Shown piece after piece: positions 1 to 8,703 of a stretch of DNA of 43,157 bases; within the stretch, counting starts at the first letter, position 1, and every line of letters starts with the position of its first letter. The stretch lies in assembly GCA_000403215.2 (NCBI GenBank), contig KE159544.1, forward strand, positions 1-43,157. Reading direction: 5' to 3'. The notes beneath the pieces are model-generated. The model was given only the letters and a program-made list of their open reading frames with translations, had not been told where the DNA came from and made no database searches. Made by a program: the position numbers and the translations under genes. The DNA comes from Lachnospiraceae bacterium A4. GTDB lineage: Bacteria; Bacillota; Clostridia; Lachnospirales; Lachnospiraceae.

Positions 1-95
1 GCCTTATACTCAGCATTCCAAAATGTTAATCATTTTAAAGAATGCTGAGAAATAAGACGTTTTACTGCTAAAAGATGGGCATTATTCGTTAGCGC
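1..95. repeat. left end of RIT element: outer and inner inverted-repeat blocks plus a palindrome
   Basis: The outer block (1-36) begins GCCTTATAC and the inner block (70-85) begins AAAAGATG. Both recur inverted at the right end at identical distances. A long palindrome is nested here: CTCAGCATTC at 9-18 pairs with 40-49, AAAATG at 20-25 with 31-36, and CTTAT at 3-7 with 52-56. These are probably recombinase binding sites. The palindrome could also terminate transcription leaving the recombinase operon, which stops at 89. Confidence 0.75.
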
Positions 96-1126
96 AACCC
101 GCAAAGTCTTGCCATTTCATCTTCGTTGCCCTCCCACATTGGCACCTCATCAGATGCGGGTGTTGGGACAGATTCCATTGCGTCTCTAAGCTGTTCTACC
201 GATGGCTTTGCATAGTAGCTTTTAGTTGTATCAGTTCTGGCATGTCCTAACACTGTAGAAACTAGCTCAATGGCGATTCCATCCTGATAAAGATTTGTGG
301 CTCTGGTCCGGCGGAACATATGACAGTGAACCGAATCCGGAAGGCTAATCCCTGATTCTCTGACCAGAGCTGCATATTTTTTTATAATCCGCTGGACATT
401 TCCAACGGACATCCTGTCTGTTACACCTTTTATGGTTGTGGAAAATAAGTATGCTTCTTTGGAAGAATTACTGTGATATACACGTATATATTCCCTAAGG
501 TGTTCGACTGCTTTAGCTGTTAATTGTATGGTTCTCTCTTTATTACCTTTGCCGGTTATGAAAATGTTGGGATATTTTGATTCCATTGCGATATCACATA
601 AGCGAATACTAAGTAGCTCACTGATTCTTACAGCTGTATCGTAGAGAAGAATCAAAATAGCACGGTCTCGTACACCGAATTTCGTATTCGGCGGTGCGGA
701 CAGTATTGCAGCAAGTGCATCATCGGACAGAATAGGCTTTTCCTTTTTTATGGTTTTGCATGGTGAGATCTGACTGATTGCCAGGGCAACTGACTGGATT
801 GATATGTCCATATCCGAGGCATAATTCAGATAAGCACGGATAGCCGCGACTCTTACATTTACAGTTGATGGCTGGCTGCCATTTGCAAGCAGATATTCTC
901 TAAAATTATAAATACATTCTTTGGTGCAATCGGAAAACTGAAAGGTGCTTATAGACTTACCTAATTCACCTACAAGGTAGTTTTTAAATATTGTAAGGGA
1001 ATCTCTGTAGGATTCTGCTGTAGCCTGACTGCGTCCGGCCTGCTTTGCCAAATAAACATTTAGAAAGTTCCATGTCTGAGAAAAGAACAGCTGGTCAGTC
1101 GATATCTTTGCTGATTTATTCTTCAT
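89..1126 (-). CDS. tyrosine recombinase, third gene of the RIT trio
   Basis: 345-aa site-specific recombinase. The N-terminal SAM-like core-binding domain (about residues 15-115) precedes a catalytic domain. Visible catalytic motifs are an Arg in AVRISELLSIRL, the beta-hairpin Lys in GKGNKERTIQL, HMFRRTRAT (HxxR), LGHARTDTT (H) and the nucleophile Tyr in KSYYAKP. All RKHRHY positions appear present, so the enzyme should be active. The start is preceded by GGAGGTGATACCCT, and the gene overlaps the end of the preceding recombinase by 11 bp, indicating translational coupling. It is the last gene of the trio, and its stop lies between the inner inverted repeat and the coding region. The role within the trio (strand exchange or accessory) cannot be assigned from sequence. 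Confidence 0.9.
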   Translation of the reverse strand: MKNKSAKISTDQLFFSQTWNFLNVYLAKQAGRSQATAESYRDSLTIFKNYLVGELGKSISTFQFSDCTKECIYNFREYLLANGSQPSTVNVRVAAIRAYLNYASDMDISIQSVALAISQISPCKTIKKEKPILSDDALAAILSAPPNTKFGVRDRAILILLYDTAVRISELLSIRLCDIAMESKYPNIFITGKGNKERTIQLTAKAVEHLREYIRVYHSNSSKEAYLFSTTIKGVTDRMSVGNVQRIIKKYAALVRESGISLPDSVHCHMFRRTRATNLYQDGIAIELVSTVLGHARTDTTKSYYAKPSVEQLRDAMESVPTPASDEVPMWEGNEDEMARLCGLR

Positions 1127-2084
1127 AGGGTATCACCTCCGGAATGACCTTTCCAGACACTGAATCTTTCTCCCGGATGGTATCAAATGCCTTTTCTACA
1201 AGATGATAGTAATAATACGTTTCATCAGGACTTTTGTGTCCAAGGTATCTGCTTAAATATGGGAGCATAGTGTTTGTATCAATTCCCTGATGCATCCACT
1301 CATTAAATCTCTCTACTACAAAAGCATGGCGTAAACAGTGGGGTGTCGGATGTTTATCAATCGTCTTGGCAACCGGAAGCATAGCCCAATGGCGGTTAAA
1401 ACTTGATTCTACTCCAGAGCACGAAACAGGCTTATGTGGATCTTTTCCCGGAAAAGCCCAGTCAATTCCGGGGAAAAGCGTTTCCTGACGTTCTTTATAG
1501 TTTTTAAGTACCGGAAGGCTATCCTGTGGAAGATATACAAGACGGTCCTTGTTACCTTTTGAGCCAAGGACAGTAAGTATTCCTTTATCCAGGTCTATGT
1601 GCTCCCATTTTAGCAATCGCCCTTCTGACAGACGCAGACCACAGCAAAAATATAGGAGAAAAAGAATTTTGCACTCTCTATCGAGTCTAAATTGCTCTGA
1701 ATTATGAGACGTGCGGATATCCATTTTCTGTAGCAGTTCCTTTACTTCCTCTTTTGATGGAATGTAAAGAACAGGACGGTAAGCCTTGCAGAAAAAATTA
1801 GGAATGTATGCTTCCTGACCAAGGGAAAGGATATATTCACTCAGCACCTTCACTATCGACATACGGCGATTATGATAGGCATCTCCTTCGCCTGGTCTGG
1901 CTTCAGACCATTTGGCTGCCATTTCATAGGTGACTGTTGTCAGTTCCGGATAATTCTGTACGCAAAAGGTATCAAAGCGTTTTAACAGCTTTTCTTCGGA
2001 ATTATAGGCATATCCATCAGCTCGTTTTTGCTGTATAAGTCCTTCGATATGATGTGCCAGACCGCTCTCAAAAATGTATGTCAT
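1116..2084 (-). CDS. tyrosine recombinase, second gene of the RIT trio
   Basis: 322-aa phage-integrase-family protein. The N-terminal part (1-100) is the DNA-binding arm. The catalytic half shows GLRLSEGRLLKWEHID (first Arg), GSKGNKDRLVYLP (Lys), PHCLRHAFV (HxxR), LGHKSPDETYYYYH (His and the tyrosine cluster). The ATG overlaps the stop of the upstream recombinase as ATGA and has GGAGGTGTTTTATC before it, so start choice is firm. It ends 11 bp inside the third gene. The three proteins are clearly divergent from each other rather than recent duplicates, as expected for RIT elements, where the order of the three subfamilies is conserved. Confidence 0.9.
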   Translation of the reverse strand: MTYIFESGLAHHIEGLIQQKRADGYAYNSEEKLLKRFDTFCVQNYPELTTVTYEMAAKWSEARPGEGDAYHNRRMSIVKVLSEYILSLGQEAYIPNFFCKAYRPVLYIPSKEEVKELLQKMDIRTSHNSEQFRLDRECKILFLLYFCCGLRLSEGRLLKWEHIDLDKGILTVLGSKGNKDRLVYLPQDSLPVLKNYKERQETLFPGIDWAFPGKDPHKPVSCSGVESSFNRHWAMLPVAKTIDKHPTPHCLRHAFVVERFNEWMHQGIDTNTMLPYLSRYLGHKSPDETYYYYHLVEKAFDTIREKDSVSGKVIPEVIPYEE

Positions 2085-3982
2085 GATAAAACACCTCCAA
2101 ATTCCAAAGGGCAGAGCCTCATTTTAACTTCGTCACGTTCAAGATATACCTCGGCAGTTTCCTGACGTGCATGCCCGAGAGCATTGGAAATATCATCAAG
2201 TTTGTTGTCTGCCCGGAGCATTCTTGTGGCAAATGTTTTTCGTGTCATATGAAAGCCCTGACCAGCAGATAATTCAAATCCATATTCAGCAAGTATTCTT
2301 TTTAAAGCTCCACGGCACGCCGTTGTAACTTTAAGCGGAATATATGGCGCCTGATGGCGGATAAATATATATCCGCTGCCTGTGGCAGCTGCTTCCGGAC
2401 GTCCATTCATGATGTATTTATATACAGAATTACCTGCATCTGTTGGGACTGGAAGCGTGATTGCTTTCCCTGTTTTCTGCTGGATGAAGGAAACAGTTTT
2501 GTTTTTCCAGTCAAAATCATTTACCTGAAGCTTTAGAATGTCTGCTCCCCTGATACCCATCCTGAGGCCGAGCATAACCATAGCTGTGTCCCTGAGTTCT
2601 ATGGGAGTGGAAGCTTTCTCACGGTATTCATATATTTTTTCGACCATATCGTCGCTCAGAACATCAGCTATGCTGCGATGGGGAGCGCAGCTTGCGGATA
2701 CTGCAAAAACAAGTGTTGGCGGAACCAGATCCTGGTCAGCCATGTACCGCAGAAGCTGACGGAGCTTTGCCCCATATGCATTTTTACTTTCCGGGGTCGA
2801 GTGGACATCATGGTTATGAAACGCTTTCACTACATGAGGTGTTATGGACAATGGGTTGTCTATTCCATTATCTTCAAGATATTTGAAGAAACCGCATCCG
2901 GCAGCCCTGCACATGGTAAGTGTATTATTAGTCATTCCATCCCGCCTTCGGTTCTCTATAAAACCATCAAGGATGCTTTTGCTCCATGGCGGAAGATGAT
3001 CGGACGCACGCTTTGGATCAGCAGTCATATTAGATTCCATTGTGCCCTGGAGATACTTTTCAAACATTTTGATCGTGTGTGAACGGTGGGCCGATACAGA
3101 ATTGCTGGCTTTGGACTGATTCGGACAATCCGGAAGTATATCTATCCATAGGGCTACAGTTTCTGCCGAATGTTCCAGGCGGTTAAGTTCCAAAAACATG
3201 AAATACCATGTGAAATCATTGCGGTAAACAGCTTTTGATGATTCCGTGTATTTCCAATCGTCCAAGGCGTCAAGATACTCTTCCGCTTTATGTTCAAGAG
3301 GTACACTGGGATGGAATGCGGCGCCTGTTTTGGGGAGTTTCATACCGGGCAGTATTTCAGCGTTACCGCCAAAAAGAACCAGCTGATAACACTCCGGCAC
3401 ATCACCCCGGAGGTGAAGGTATTTCATAAGCGCCGTCATGGCGCATACGGCGTTCTGGCATCTGTCGGGAGAGCCACAGGATTTGCAGTAAGTATTCCAG
3501 TATTCGATAAGAGTATCTATGGTGACTGCTTCCGGCTCTGTAATTCCAAGGGAAGTCGCAAGCTTGAAAAACTCTTTTGTGGCAACGGAATACGTATGGT
3601 AATAGCTGGGATTCTGGTTGGACGCATAGTATTTCTCCAACTCATATGTCAGGCGGAAAAAGGATTCCGACATCCCGCTACGGCAGAAAAAACTGTCTTC
3701 TGAGCGGCAGAAAGGACTTTCGATATCTCCAAAGAGCAGGTAATGCTCAAGGCGGAACAGGGCGTTTCTATATTGGGAACATGTCTCATAGGAAATTTCC
3801 TGTTTCTTAATCTCAAGCCAGTCCAGCGCGGCATCCACTGAAAAAGGAATGCCCTTTTCCATCAGGTGTTTGAAGAGCGTGGTGTAACAGGTTCTGTGCA
3901 TGTCTATATTCTTACATGCACTGTCTGGCTGCTTCATCATATTGAGGACTGATGAAACAGCATCTAAATAGTTTATTTGCAT
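2081..3982 (-). CDS. large tyrosine recombinase, first gene of the RIT trio
   Basis: 633-aa recombinase, much longer than the two that follow. The open frame extends upstream to 4138, but that stretch reads through the element end. The ATG at 3982 (MQINYLDAVSS) has AAAGGAG about ten bases upstream and is preferred. The long N-terminal half (to about residue 390) looks like repeated core-binding helical segments. The catalytic domain follows: LRMGIRGADILKL (Arg), QKTGKAITLPV (Lys), FHMTRKTFATRML (HxxR), LGHARQETAEVYLERD (His and Tyr). Size and architecture recall TnpB of Tn554, but Tn554's third gene (TnpC) is not a tyrosine recombinase, whereas here all three are. It is probably transcribed from inside the right end of the element. 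Confidence 0.88.
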   Translation of the reverse strand: MQINYLDAVSSVLNMMKQPDSACKNIDMHRTCYTTLFKHLMEKGIPFSVDAALDWLEIKKQEISYETCSQYRNALFRLEHYLLFGDIESPFCRSEDSFFCRSGMSESFFRLTYELEKYYASNQNPSYYHTYSVATKEFFKLATSLGITEPEAVTIDTLIEYWNTYCKSCGSPDRCQNAVCAMTALMKYLHLRGDVPECYQLVLFGGNAEILPGMKLPKTGAAFHPSVPLEHKAEEYLDALDDWKYTESSKAVYRNDFTWYFMFLELNRLEHSAETVALWIDILPDCPNQSKASNSVSAHRSHTIKMFEKYLQGTMESNMTADPKRASDHLPPWSKSILDGFIENRRRDGMTNNTLTMCRAAGCGFFKYLEDNGIDNPLSITPHVVKAFHNHDVHSTPESKNAYGAKLRQLLRYMADQDLVPPTLVFAVSASCAPHRSIADVLSDDMVEKIYEYREKASTPIELRDTAMVMLGLRMGIRGADILKLQVNDFDWKNKTVSFIQQKTGKAITLPVPTDAGNSVYKYIMNGRPEAAATGSGYIFIRHQAPYIPLKVTTACRGALKRILAEYGFELSAGQGFHMTRKTFATRMLRADNKLDDISNALGHARQETAEVYLERDEVKMRLCPLEFGGVLS

Positions 3983-4033
3983 ATCAAATGCGCTCCTTTC
4001 CGGCTTCCCATTCGAGGGGAAAACCTGAGAACA

Positions 4034-4127
4034 GCGTATCTGATAATGCTCATCTTTTGTACAAGAAAGTGAGGATTTATGGGAGATAATATAAAAAATC
4101 AACATTATAAAAACATGGGTATAACGC
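4034..4127. repeat. right end of RIT element: outer and inner inverted-repeat blocks
   Basis: Read on the minus strand from 4127 it begins GCGTTATAC, the partner of the left end. The inner block at 4043-4058 matches the left inner block in 15 of 16 positions, and in both cases the block starts 69 nt in from the end. The strong palindrome of the left end is not conserved here. Base 4128 onwards belongs to the interrupted antirestriction gene. Confidence 0.75.
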
Positions 4128-5522
4128 CTGTACCTCACGGGTGCGGCGGTCTGGTCGGTCTGCCTGCTTCTCTGCGGGTGCGTTAAGGTCTATGTCATGC
4201 AGCTTGGCGTGTGCAATCTCATGTATCAGCGTTTTAAGGTTCTGCAGCTCGCTCATGCCCTCGTTAATGGCAATGCGTTTTTCGGTCTGTGAGTAGTAGC
4301 CCTTTGCGCCGTTTTCTATCTTTTCAAATCCTACCGGGGCGGGGCTTGCCTGCTCGGTTGCCTTGAAGAAATCGGCGTACTGTGCCACGTCCCCGGTCAG
4401 CTCGTCAACGCCGATAGTGGGAAGCTCCTTTCCCTCGGTCTGCGACACGTCAAAGACGGAAACCACCTTGAACGCCGGGACGGTTACTTCCGTTTCTTCC
4501 TTGACGGGTTTTCCGTCTTTGCCAATCACGGGCTTTTGGGTCTTGGGGTCGATTTTGTCAACTTCCTTTTTCACTTTGTAGGGGGACGGGGCAATCACTT
4601 TGATACTTTTTGCATGGCTTACCACCTGCCGCCCGTATTTCTGTTTCCATGAGGTATAGCCCGCTACAAAGGTTGCGTCCGGCTTCTGCATGGCGATTAA
4701 GAGGGTATTGTTAAAGCTGTAATCATGGAATGTTGACATTACCTGCAAATATTCTTTGAAGCGGTCACTCTCGAATAAATCCTGTATGCCCTGTTCCAGT
4801 CTGTCCGTTATCTCTTTCATCTTCTCGGCGGGCTTCTGCGCCGTTAATTCAATGGGGCGTATGGGATTGGCGGCGGCTATGTCAACCGGGGCGGTGCGTT
4901 CCGCTTCGGGGTAGCCCATGATACGGTATTTCTCCGGCGTTTCCTGCCCGGCGTAAACCTCTTTCCAGTCCGTCCCGCTTCTTGCGATATAACCGTAGTC
5001 GGTCAGCTTCCCGTCCTCATGGAGTGCGGCGTTGAAGCCGAAACTTTCCTTGTCAATCCCGGCTTTCCATTCCTCCGGCATTTGCACTTTGCCGCTGTCA
5101 TTGAGGAAATAATCGCCCAATTCCTTATAGCTTAAAATTCCCGGAATGTAGGAATAAAAATCTGTGTTATAGGTGTGGTCTATCAGCTTGTCAAGGCTTT
5201 CCGGCTTGAAGCCGCTGTGCATAACAGCGTCCAGTTTTTCAAGCTGCTCCGGGGTCATTTCTTCCAGTCGGGAAGCAAGGAAATTTATCCTGTCAAGGTC
5301 GCCGTCCCTTATCCAGTCAGAGGGTATCTCAATCCGTCTGCCCTCGGCGGTGGAATAGCCGTTCAAGAAAAAATCCTGTGGGTTATCGGCTGTGATGTTC
5401 AGTGCTTTCATGGCTTCGTGGAGTTCTTCTTTTGTGGCGGGCAGGGAGAGGAACACGGTCGCCGGGTTGCCCTTTTCAAATTCGGTGCGGTTCTGTATCA
5501 GCATGGTAAAATCATCTTTCAT
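4077..5522 (-). pseudogene. ArdA/ArdC-like antirestriction metalloprotein, C-terminus removed by the RIT insertion
   Basis: About 465 codons of ICE coding sequence (5522 down to 4128) are followed by 17 codons read from the RIT end. The N-terminal part resembles ArdA-type antirestriction segments (PATKEELHEAMKALN, NPQDFFLNGY). The middle resembles the ArdC/LtrC ssDNA-binding domain (FKEYLQVMSTFHDYSFNNTL, TWKQKYGRQV-like). A zinc-protease motif, LIHEIAHAKLHD, follows. The expected continuation after the REVQA stretch is missing, so the product is truncated after the HEIAH helix. The start at 5522 is chosen over 5528 because GGAG is 8 nt away. In intact ICEs such proteins are thought to protect incoming single-stranded DNA from restriction. 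The remaining C-terminal coding part should lie left of the window. Confidence 0.8.
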
Positions 5523-5581
5523 TGGCATAGCTCCTTTCTCGGTTTTTGATTTTTAGAGGGTTTGGGACACTTCCCAACAAG

Positions 5582-5645
5582 CAAAATCCCCACAAGTCCG
5601 CAGGACGGAAAAGTGGGGGTTTTACGGGATTGGGTACTCAATCCC
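5582..5645 (-). terminator. two hairpins between topB and the antirestriction gene
   Basis: GGGATTG pairs with CAATCCC at 5626-5645. Next in the direction of transcription, CCCCAC/GTGGGG (5588-5593 with 5613-5618) encloses TCCG/CGGA and is followed by ATTTTG. The second resembles a rho-independent terminator or attenuator that would lower expression of the downstream antirestriction gene. The U-run is short, so efficiency may be partial. Confidence 0.5.
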
Positions 5646-5668
5646 TATGCTTGCTATTCTTCTGTGGG

Positions 5669-7765
5669 TTACTTCTTGGGTTTTGGCTTCTTGGTCTGCT
5701 TCAACTCGATTTTGTAATTGACATACTTTTCTCCCGTGTCTGCAAGCAGCACGTCAGCTTCATAGGTCTTGCCCGTTTTCTCGGAATACAAGCCTTTCAT
5801 GGCTGCCCTGCCTTTGCTAAGTAAAGCGGCGGCAATGGAAGCGGTCAGCTCCTTTTTCTTGCCCGTAAAAAAGCGGTCATTTTTCCACATGGAGAATTGA
5901 CAGTCTTTGCTGCTGCAATAAAAATTTTTCTTCCCCTCATAGACGGGAGAGCCACACCGGGGACACTTGCCGATTTCCTTTCGCTCCGGCGCAAACAGCT
6001 TTTTCTTTTCCTCCGGGACGGCGGCATAATCATTGACAAGCCCCGCCGCCATAGCTTCAATGCCACGCATGAAGCTGTCCGGGTCGGCTTCGCCTTTTGC
6101 AATCTCCGTCAGAGCGTTTTCCCATTCAGCGGTCAGCTTCGGGCTTGTGAGGGTGTCGGGCAGGACGGCGACAAGGTTCTTGCCATCTTTGGTGGGGATA
6201 AGCTGCTTTTTCTTCCTCTCCACAAATCCCGCCTGCACAAGTTTTTCCAGTACCGCCGCACGGGTGGCGGGAGTGCCTAACCCTTTTCGCTCTGCGTCCT
6301 CGGTAATGTCCCCGCTTCCTGCCCGTTCCATTGCGGACAGTAAAGTATCTTCCGTATAGGCTTTCGGGGGCGTTGTGTCATGCTCGGTCATGGCTGCTTT
6401 TGCCTTGATTTCCTGTCCCTCGGTCAGCTCCGGCAAGGGGGGTTCTTTTGCGGTTTTCCCGTCCTCCGGCTTGGTTTTTAAGGTGGCACGGAAGCGGTGT
6501 TCCAGTTCCTTAAAGCCCTCGCATTTGACGGTCTTTCCTTTTGCTGTAAAGGTTACGCCGCCGCAGGAGAGGGAAGCGGTCACGGCTTCGTATCGGTGGG
6601 GCTGCGCCGTTGCGGATAACAGTTTCATGGAGAGCAGGAGCAGGATATTTCTTTCACTTTCCGGCAGGCTGCCCTTGTCCGTCTTTACCGCTTCGGCGGT
6701 GGGAATGATTGCGTGGTGGTCGGTCACTTTTTTGCTGTTCAGTATGCGGGAATAGTCCGGGGCAAGGTCAACGCCCTTTGCAAAGTCCAGTGTACCGAAA
6801 AGCCCGGACACGATAGTTTCAGCGGTGGGGAGCATATCGTCCGTGAGATATTGGCTGTCCGTCCGGGGGTAGGTGCATAGCTTCTTTTCATAGAGCGATT
6901 GGGTATAGTCAAGGGTCTGTTTGGCGGTGTAGCCGTAAAGCCTGTTTGCTTCCCGCTGCAAGGTTGTTAAGTCGTAAAGGCGGGGCGGGTTCTCGGTCTT
7001 TTCTTCCCGGACAAGGGAAGTGCATACCGCCGTTTCCCCGTCACAATCCTTGCGGAGCTTTTCGGCTTCGGTTTTCTCTGTGTAAGGCGGGCTTGTCGCT
7101 TCAAAAGTACCGTTGCCGATATGCACCACATAGTATTTTTTCTTCTGAAAATTTTCTATGGCGTTGTCACGTTCCACAAGCAGGGAGAGGGTCGGTGTCT
7201 GTACCCGCCCCACGTTCAAGGTGTGGTTGTAGAGGACGGAAAAAAGACGGGTCGCATTGATACCGATCAGCCAGTCAGCCTTTGCCCGGCAGAGTGCGGA
7301 ATGATACAGCGGGTCGTAGTCGTGTCCGTCCCGCAAATCCTCAAAGCCCTTTCTGATTGCGCTTTCCTCCATGCTGCTAATCCATAGGCGGTAGAACGGC
7401 TTTTCACACCCGGCTTTCTCATAGACAAAGCGGAAAATCAGTTCCCCCTCACGCCCTGCGTCCGTGGCGCAAATGAGGGCTTCCACGTCTGCCCGGTGCA
7501 TGAGGTTCTTTAAGGTTTCAAACTGTTCTTCCTTGTCCGGGGATATGACGGTTTCCCACGTTTGGGGCAGGATTGGTAAATCCTCATAACGCCATTTCTT
7601 AAAATCCCCGTAGTGGGTAGCGTCTGCCAGTCCCGCAAGATGTCCCACGCACCAACTAACAAGATAGCCTGCGCCCTCCATGTAGCCGTCCTTTTTTTCG
7701 TCTGCGCCGATCACGGCGGCGATTGACATTGCCACGCTCGGTTTTTCTGCGATTACCAACTGCAT
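5669..7765 (-). CDS. topB: DNA topoisomerase III (type IA)
   Basis: 698-aa type IA topoisomerase that relaxes and decatenates DNA by cleaving one strand. The Toprim domain starts MQLVIAEKPSVA and carries ICATDAGREGELIFR. The active-site tyrosine lies in LCTYPRTDSQYL near residue 298. The C-terminus carries a zinc-ribbon-like CPRCGSPVYE...CSSKDC segment and a lysine-rich tail. The open frame extends to 7807, but the ATG at 7765 has AGGAGG 7 nt upstream and begins at the conserved MQLVIAEKP. Topoisomerase III genes are a constant part of Tn1549/CTn4-type ICEs, where they probably resolve transfer intermediates. A terminator lies just upstream, separating it from the flavodoxin gene. Confidence 0.95.
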   Translation of the reverse strand: MQLVIAEKPSVAMSIAAVIGADEKKDGYMEGAGYLVSWCVGHLAGLADATHYGDFKKWRYEDLPILPQTWETVISPDKEEQFETLKNLMHRADVEALICATDAGREGELIFRFVYEKAGCEKPFYRLWISSMEESAIRKGFEDLRDGHDYDPLYHSALCRAKADWLIGINATRLFSVLYNHTLNVGRVQTPTLSLLVERDNAIENFQKKKYYVVHIGNGTFEATSPPYTEKTEAEKLRKDCDGETAVCTSLVREEKTENPPRLYDLTTLQREANRLYGYTAKQTLDYTQSLYEKKLCTYPRTDSQYLTDDMLPTAETIVSGLFGTLDFAKGVDLAPDYSRILNSKKVTDHHAIIPTAEAVKTDKGSLPESERNILLLLSMKLLSATAQPHRYEAVTASLSCGGVTFTAKGKTVKCEGFKELEHRFRATLKTKPEDGKTAKEPPLPELTEGQEIKAKAAMTEHDTTPPKAYTEDTLLSAMERAGSGDITEDAERKGLGTPATRAAVLEKLVQAGFVERKKKQLIPTKDGKNLVAVLPDTLTSPKLTAEWENALTEIAKGEADPDSFMRGIEAMAAGLVNDYAAVPEEKKKLFAPERKEIGKCPRCGSPVYEGKKNFYCSSKDCQFSMWKNDRFFTGKKKELTASIAAALLSKGRAAMKGLYSEKTGKTYEADVLLADTGEKYVNYKIELKQTKKPKPKK

Positions 7766-7786
7766 ATAAATTTCCTCCTTTTTGGC

Positions 7787-7819
7787 ACAAAAAAAGAGCA
7801 ACCGCATTAACGATTACTC
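7787..7819 (-). terminator. rho-independent terminator after the flavodoxin gene
   Basis: On the minus strand GAGTAATCG (7819-7811) pairs with CGGTTGCTC (7804-7796), with two G-U pairs, and is followed by seven T residues. It ends the transcript of the flavodoxin gene only 22 bp before the topB start codon. topB must therefore rely on read-through or a promoter inside this interval. Confidence 0.75.
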
Positions 7820-7852
7820 TTAAAAATATAGGATTGATAAGTTTTTTTGTGT

Positions 7853-8434
7853 TTAGGAATATATATTTTTCCCAAACTCATAGGCTCTCTGTAAATGGTC
7901 TGTTTTGTCAATCTGTGGTTTCCCGTTTGTGTCCCCGCAGCCGCCCGCAAGCAGCATACCTTTGTCATGGAAGCCTATGTAATTGACAATGGCAAACTGA
8001 TAATAGGACGCTGCCTGTTCAAACGTCCAAAAGAAATTATCAGCGGCGGTCATAAGGAGCGCACTGTCTTTGACGGGGTATTTCTCATAGCGTCCCAATG
8101 GCGGGTTATTATCTTCCTCCGCAATACAGTAAAATCTTTCGATAAATGCTTTTATTCTTGATGATATAGTCCAAAAATAAAGCGGGGAAGCAAAAACAAT
8201 CAAGTCCGCATTTTTGATTTTGGGGACAAGTTCGTTGAAGCTGTCTTTCTGAATACATGGCTTTCCATATCGGCAAGCGTTACAGCCTAAACAGCCTTTT
8301 ACCTCGTTCTTCAAAAGGGAGATTGTTTCAACGCTGTGTCCTGCGTCCGTTGCGCCTTTTTCAAAACTTGCCGTTAATTGTGCGGTGTTGCCTTTGGGTC
8401 GTCCCCCGCCTTTAATGATAAGTATATTTTTCAT
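7853..8434 (-). CDS. flavodoxin-family NAD(P)H-dependent FMN oxidoreductase
   Basis: 193-aa cytosolic flavoprotein of the NADPH-dependent FMN reductase/iron-sulfur flavoprotein type. The N-terminus MKNILIIKGGGRPKGNT is the FMN phosphate-binding loop, and GCLGCNACRYGKPC is the cysteine cluster seen in this family. ASPLYFWTISSRIKAFIERF is the flavin-contact segment. The family reduces quinones, flavins or nitro compounds, and the substrate here cannot be told. It has its own AAAGGAAAGATACACC ribosome-binding region and its own terminator. It sits inside the conjugation operon between topB and the Cys-rich gene, a position with no obvious transfer role, so it is probably cargo. Confidence 0.85.
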   Translation of the reverse strand: MKNILIIKGGGRPKGNTAQLTASFEKGATDAGHSVETISLLKNEVKGCLGCNACRYGKPCIQKDSFNELVPKIKNADLIVFASPLYFWTISSRIKAFIERFYCIAEEDNNPPLGRYEKYPVKDSALLMTAADNFFWTFEQAASYYQFAIVNYIGFHDKGMLLAGGCGDTNGKPQIDKTDHLQRAYEFGKNIYS

Positions 8435-8505
8435 GGTGTATCTTTCCTTTCGTGGTAAACTGTTGAGTTGATTTTATCACAATGCAAGGCGTAAATCTAT
8501 CATTT

Positions 8506-8703
8506 TCAGCGTTCCGGCTCGGTGCTTTTCTTTGCAAGCAGCTTCTTGATACAGTACCCGATACAAGGGGATAGCCCCTTGTGGTAAGGGCAGCCAGTAC
8601 AAGCCGGGGAATGGGGGACGGGCGGCGTGTCGTCCCCATGCCGCCCGTGTCCCGGTTTCTGTGTCATCATTCTTTCATAAGGGCTGTCAGTGAACCACGT
8701 CAT
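8506..8703 (-). CDS. small cysteine-rich mobile-element protein
   Basis: 65-aa protein beginning MTWFTDSPYERMM, with a CTGCPYHKGLSPCIGYC core. Four cysteines spaced like a zinc-binding or disulfide knuckle lie near the middle, followed by a basic tail. The ATG overlaps the stop of the DUF4366 gene by 4 bp (ATGA), so it is translationally coupled and belongs to the conjugation operon. Small proteins of this type accompany DUF4366 genes in Tn1549-like ICEs, and their function is not known. An alternative frame through 8412-8639 was judged a shadow because it lacks this coupling. Confidence 0.65.
   Translation of the reverse strand: MTWFTDSPYERMMTQKPGHGRHGDDTPPVPHSPACTGCPYHKGLSPCIGYCIKKLLAKKSTEPER

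Larger units (their letters stand above)
1..4127 (-). mobile_element. RIT (recombinase-in-trio) element
   Basis: Three consecutive, overlapping tyrosine-recombinase genes on the minus strand are bounded by imperfect inverted ends. Comparing base 1 rightwards with the reverse complement from 4127 gives 24 matches in the first 36 positions. A second block, at positions 70-85 from each end, matches 15 of 16. The equal spacing from both ends fixes the boundaries well. Right of 4127 the sequence becomes the coding sequence of an antirestriction gene, so this is an insertion. RIT elements are a known family defined by three adjacent tyrosine recombinases between inverted repeats and usually carry no cargo; none is seen here. 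The target duplication cannot be checked because the left flank lies outside the window. Confidence 0.85.

Noticed and set aside
1-4127. Tn554-type transposon
   Set aside because: Tn554 has two tyrosine recombinases plus the unrelated TnpC and an internal cargo; here all three genes carry tyrosine-recombinase catalytic residues and the ends are inverted repeats.
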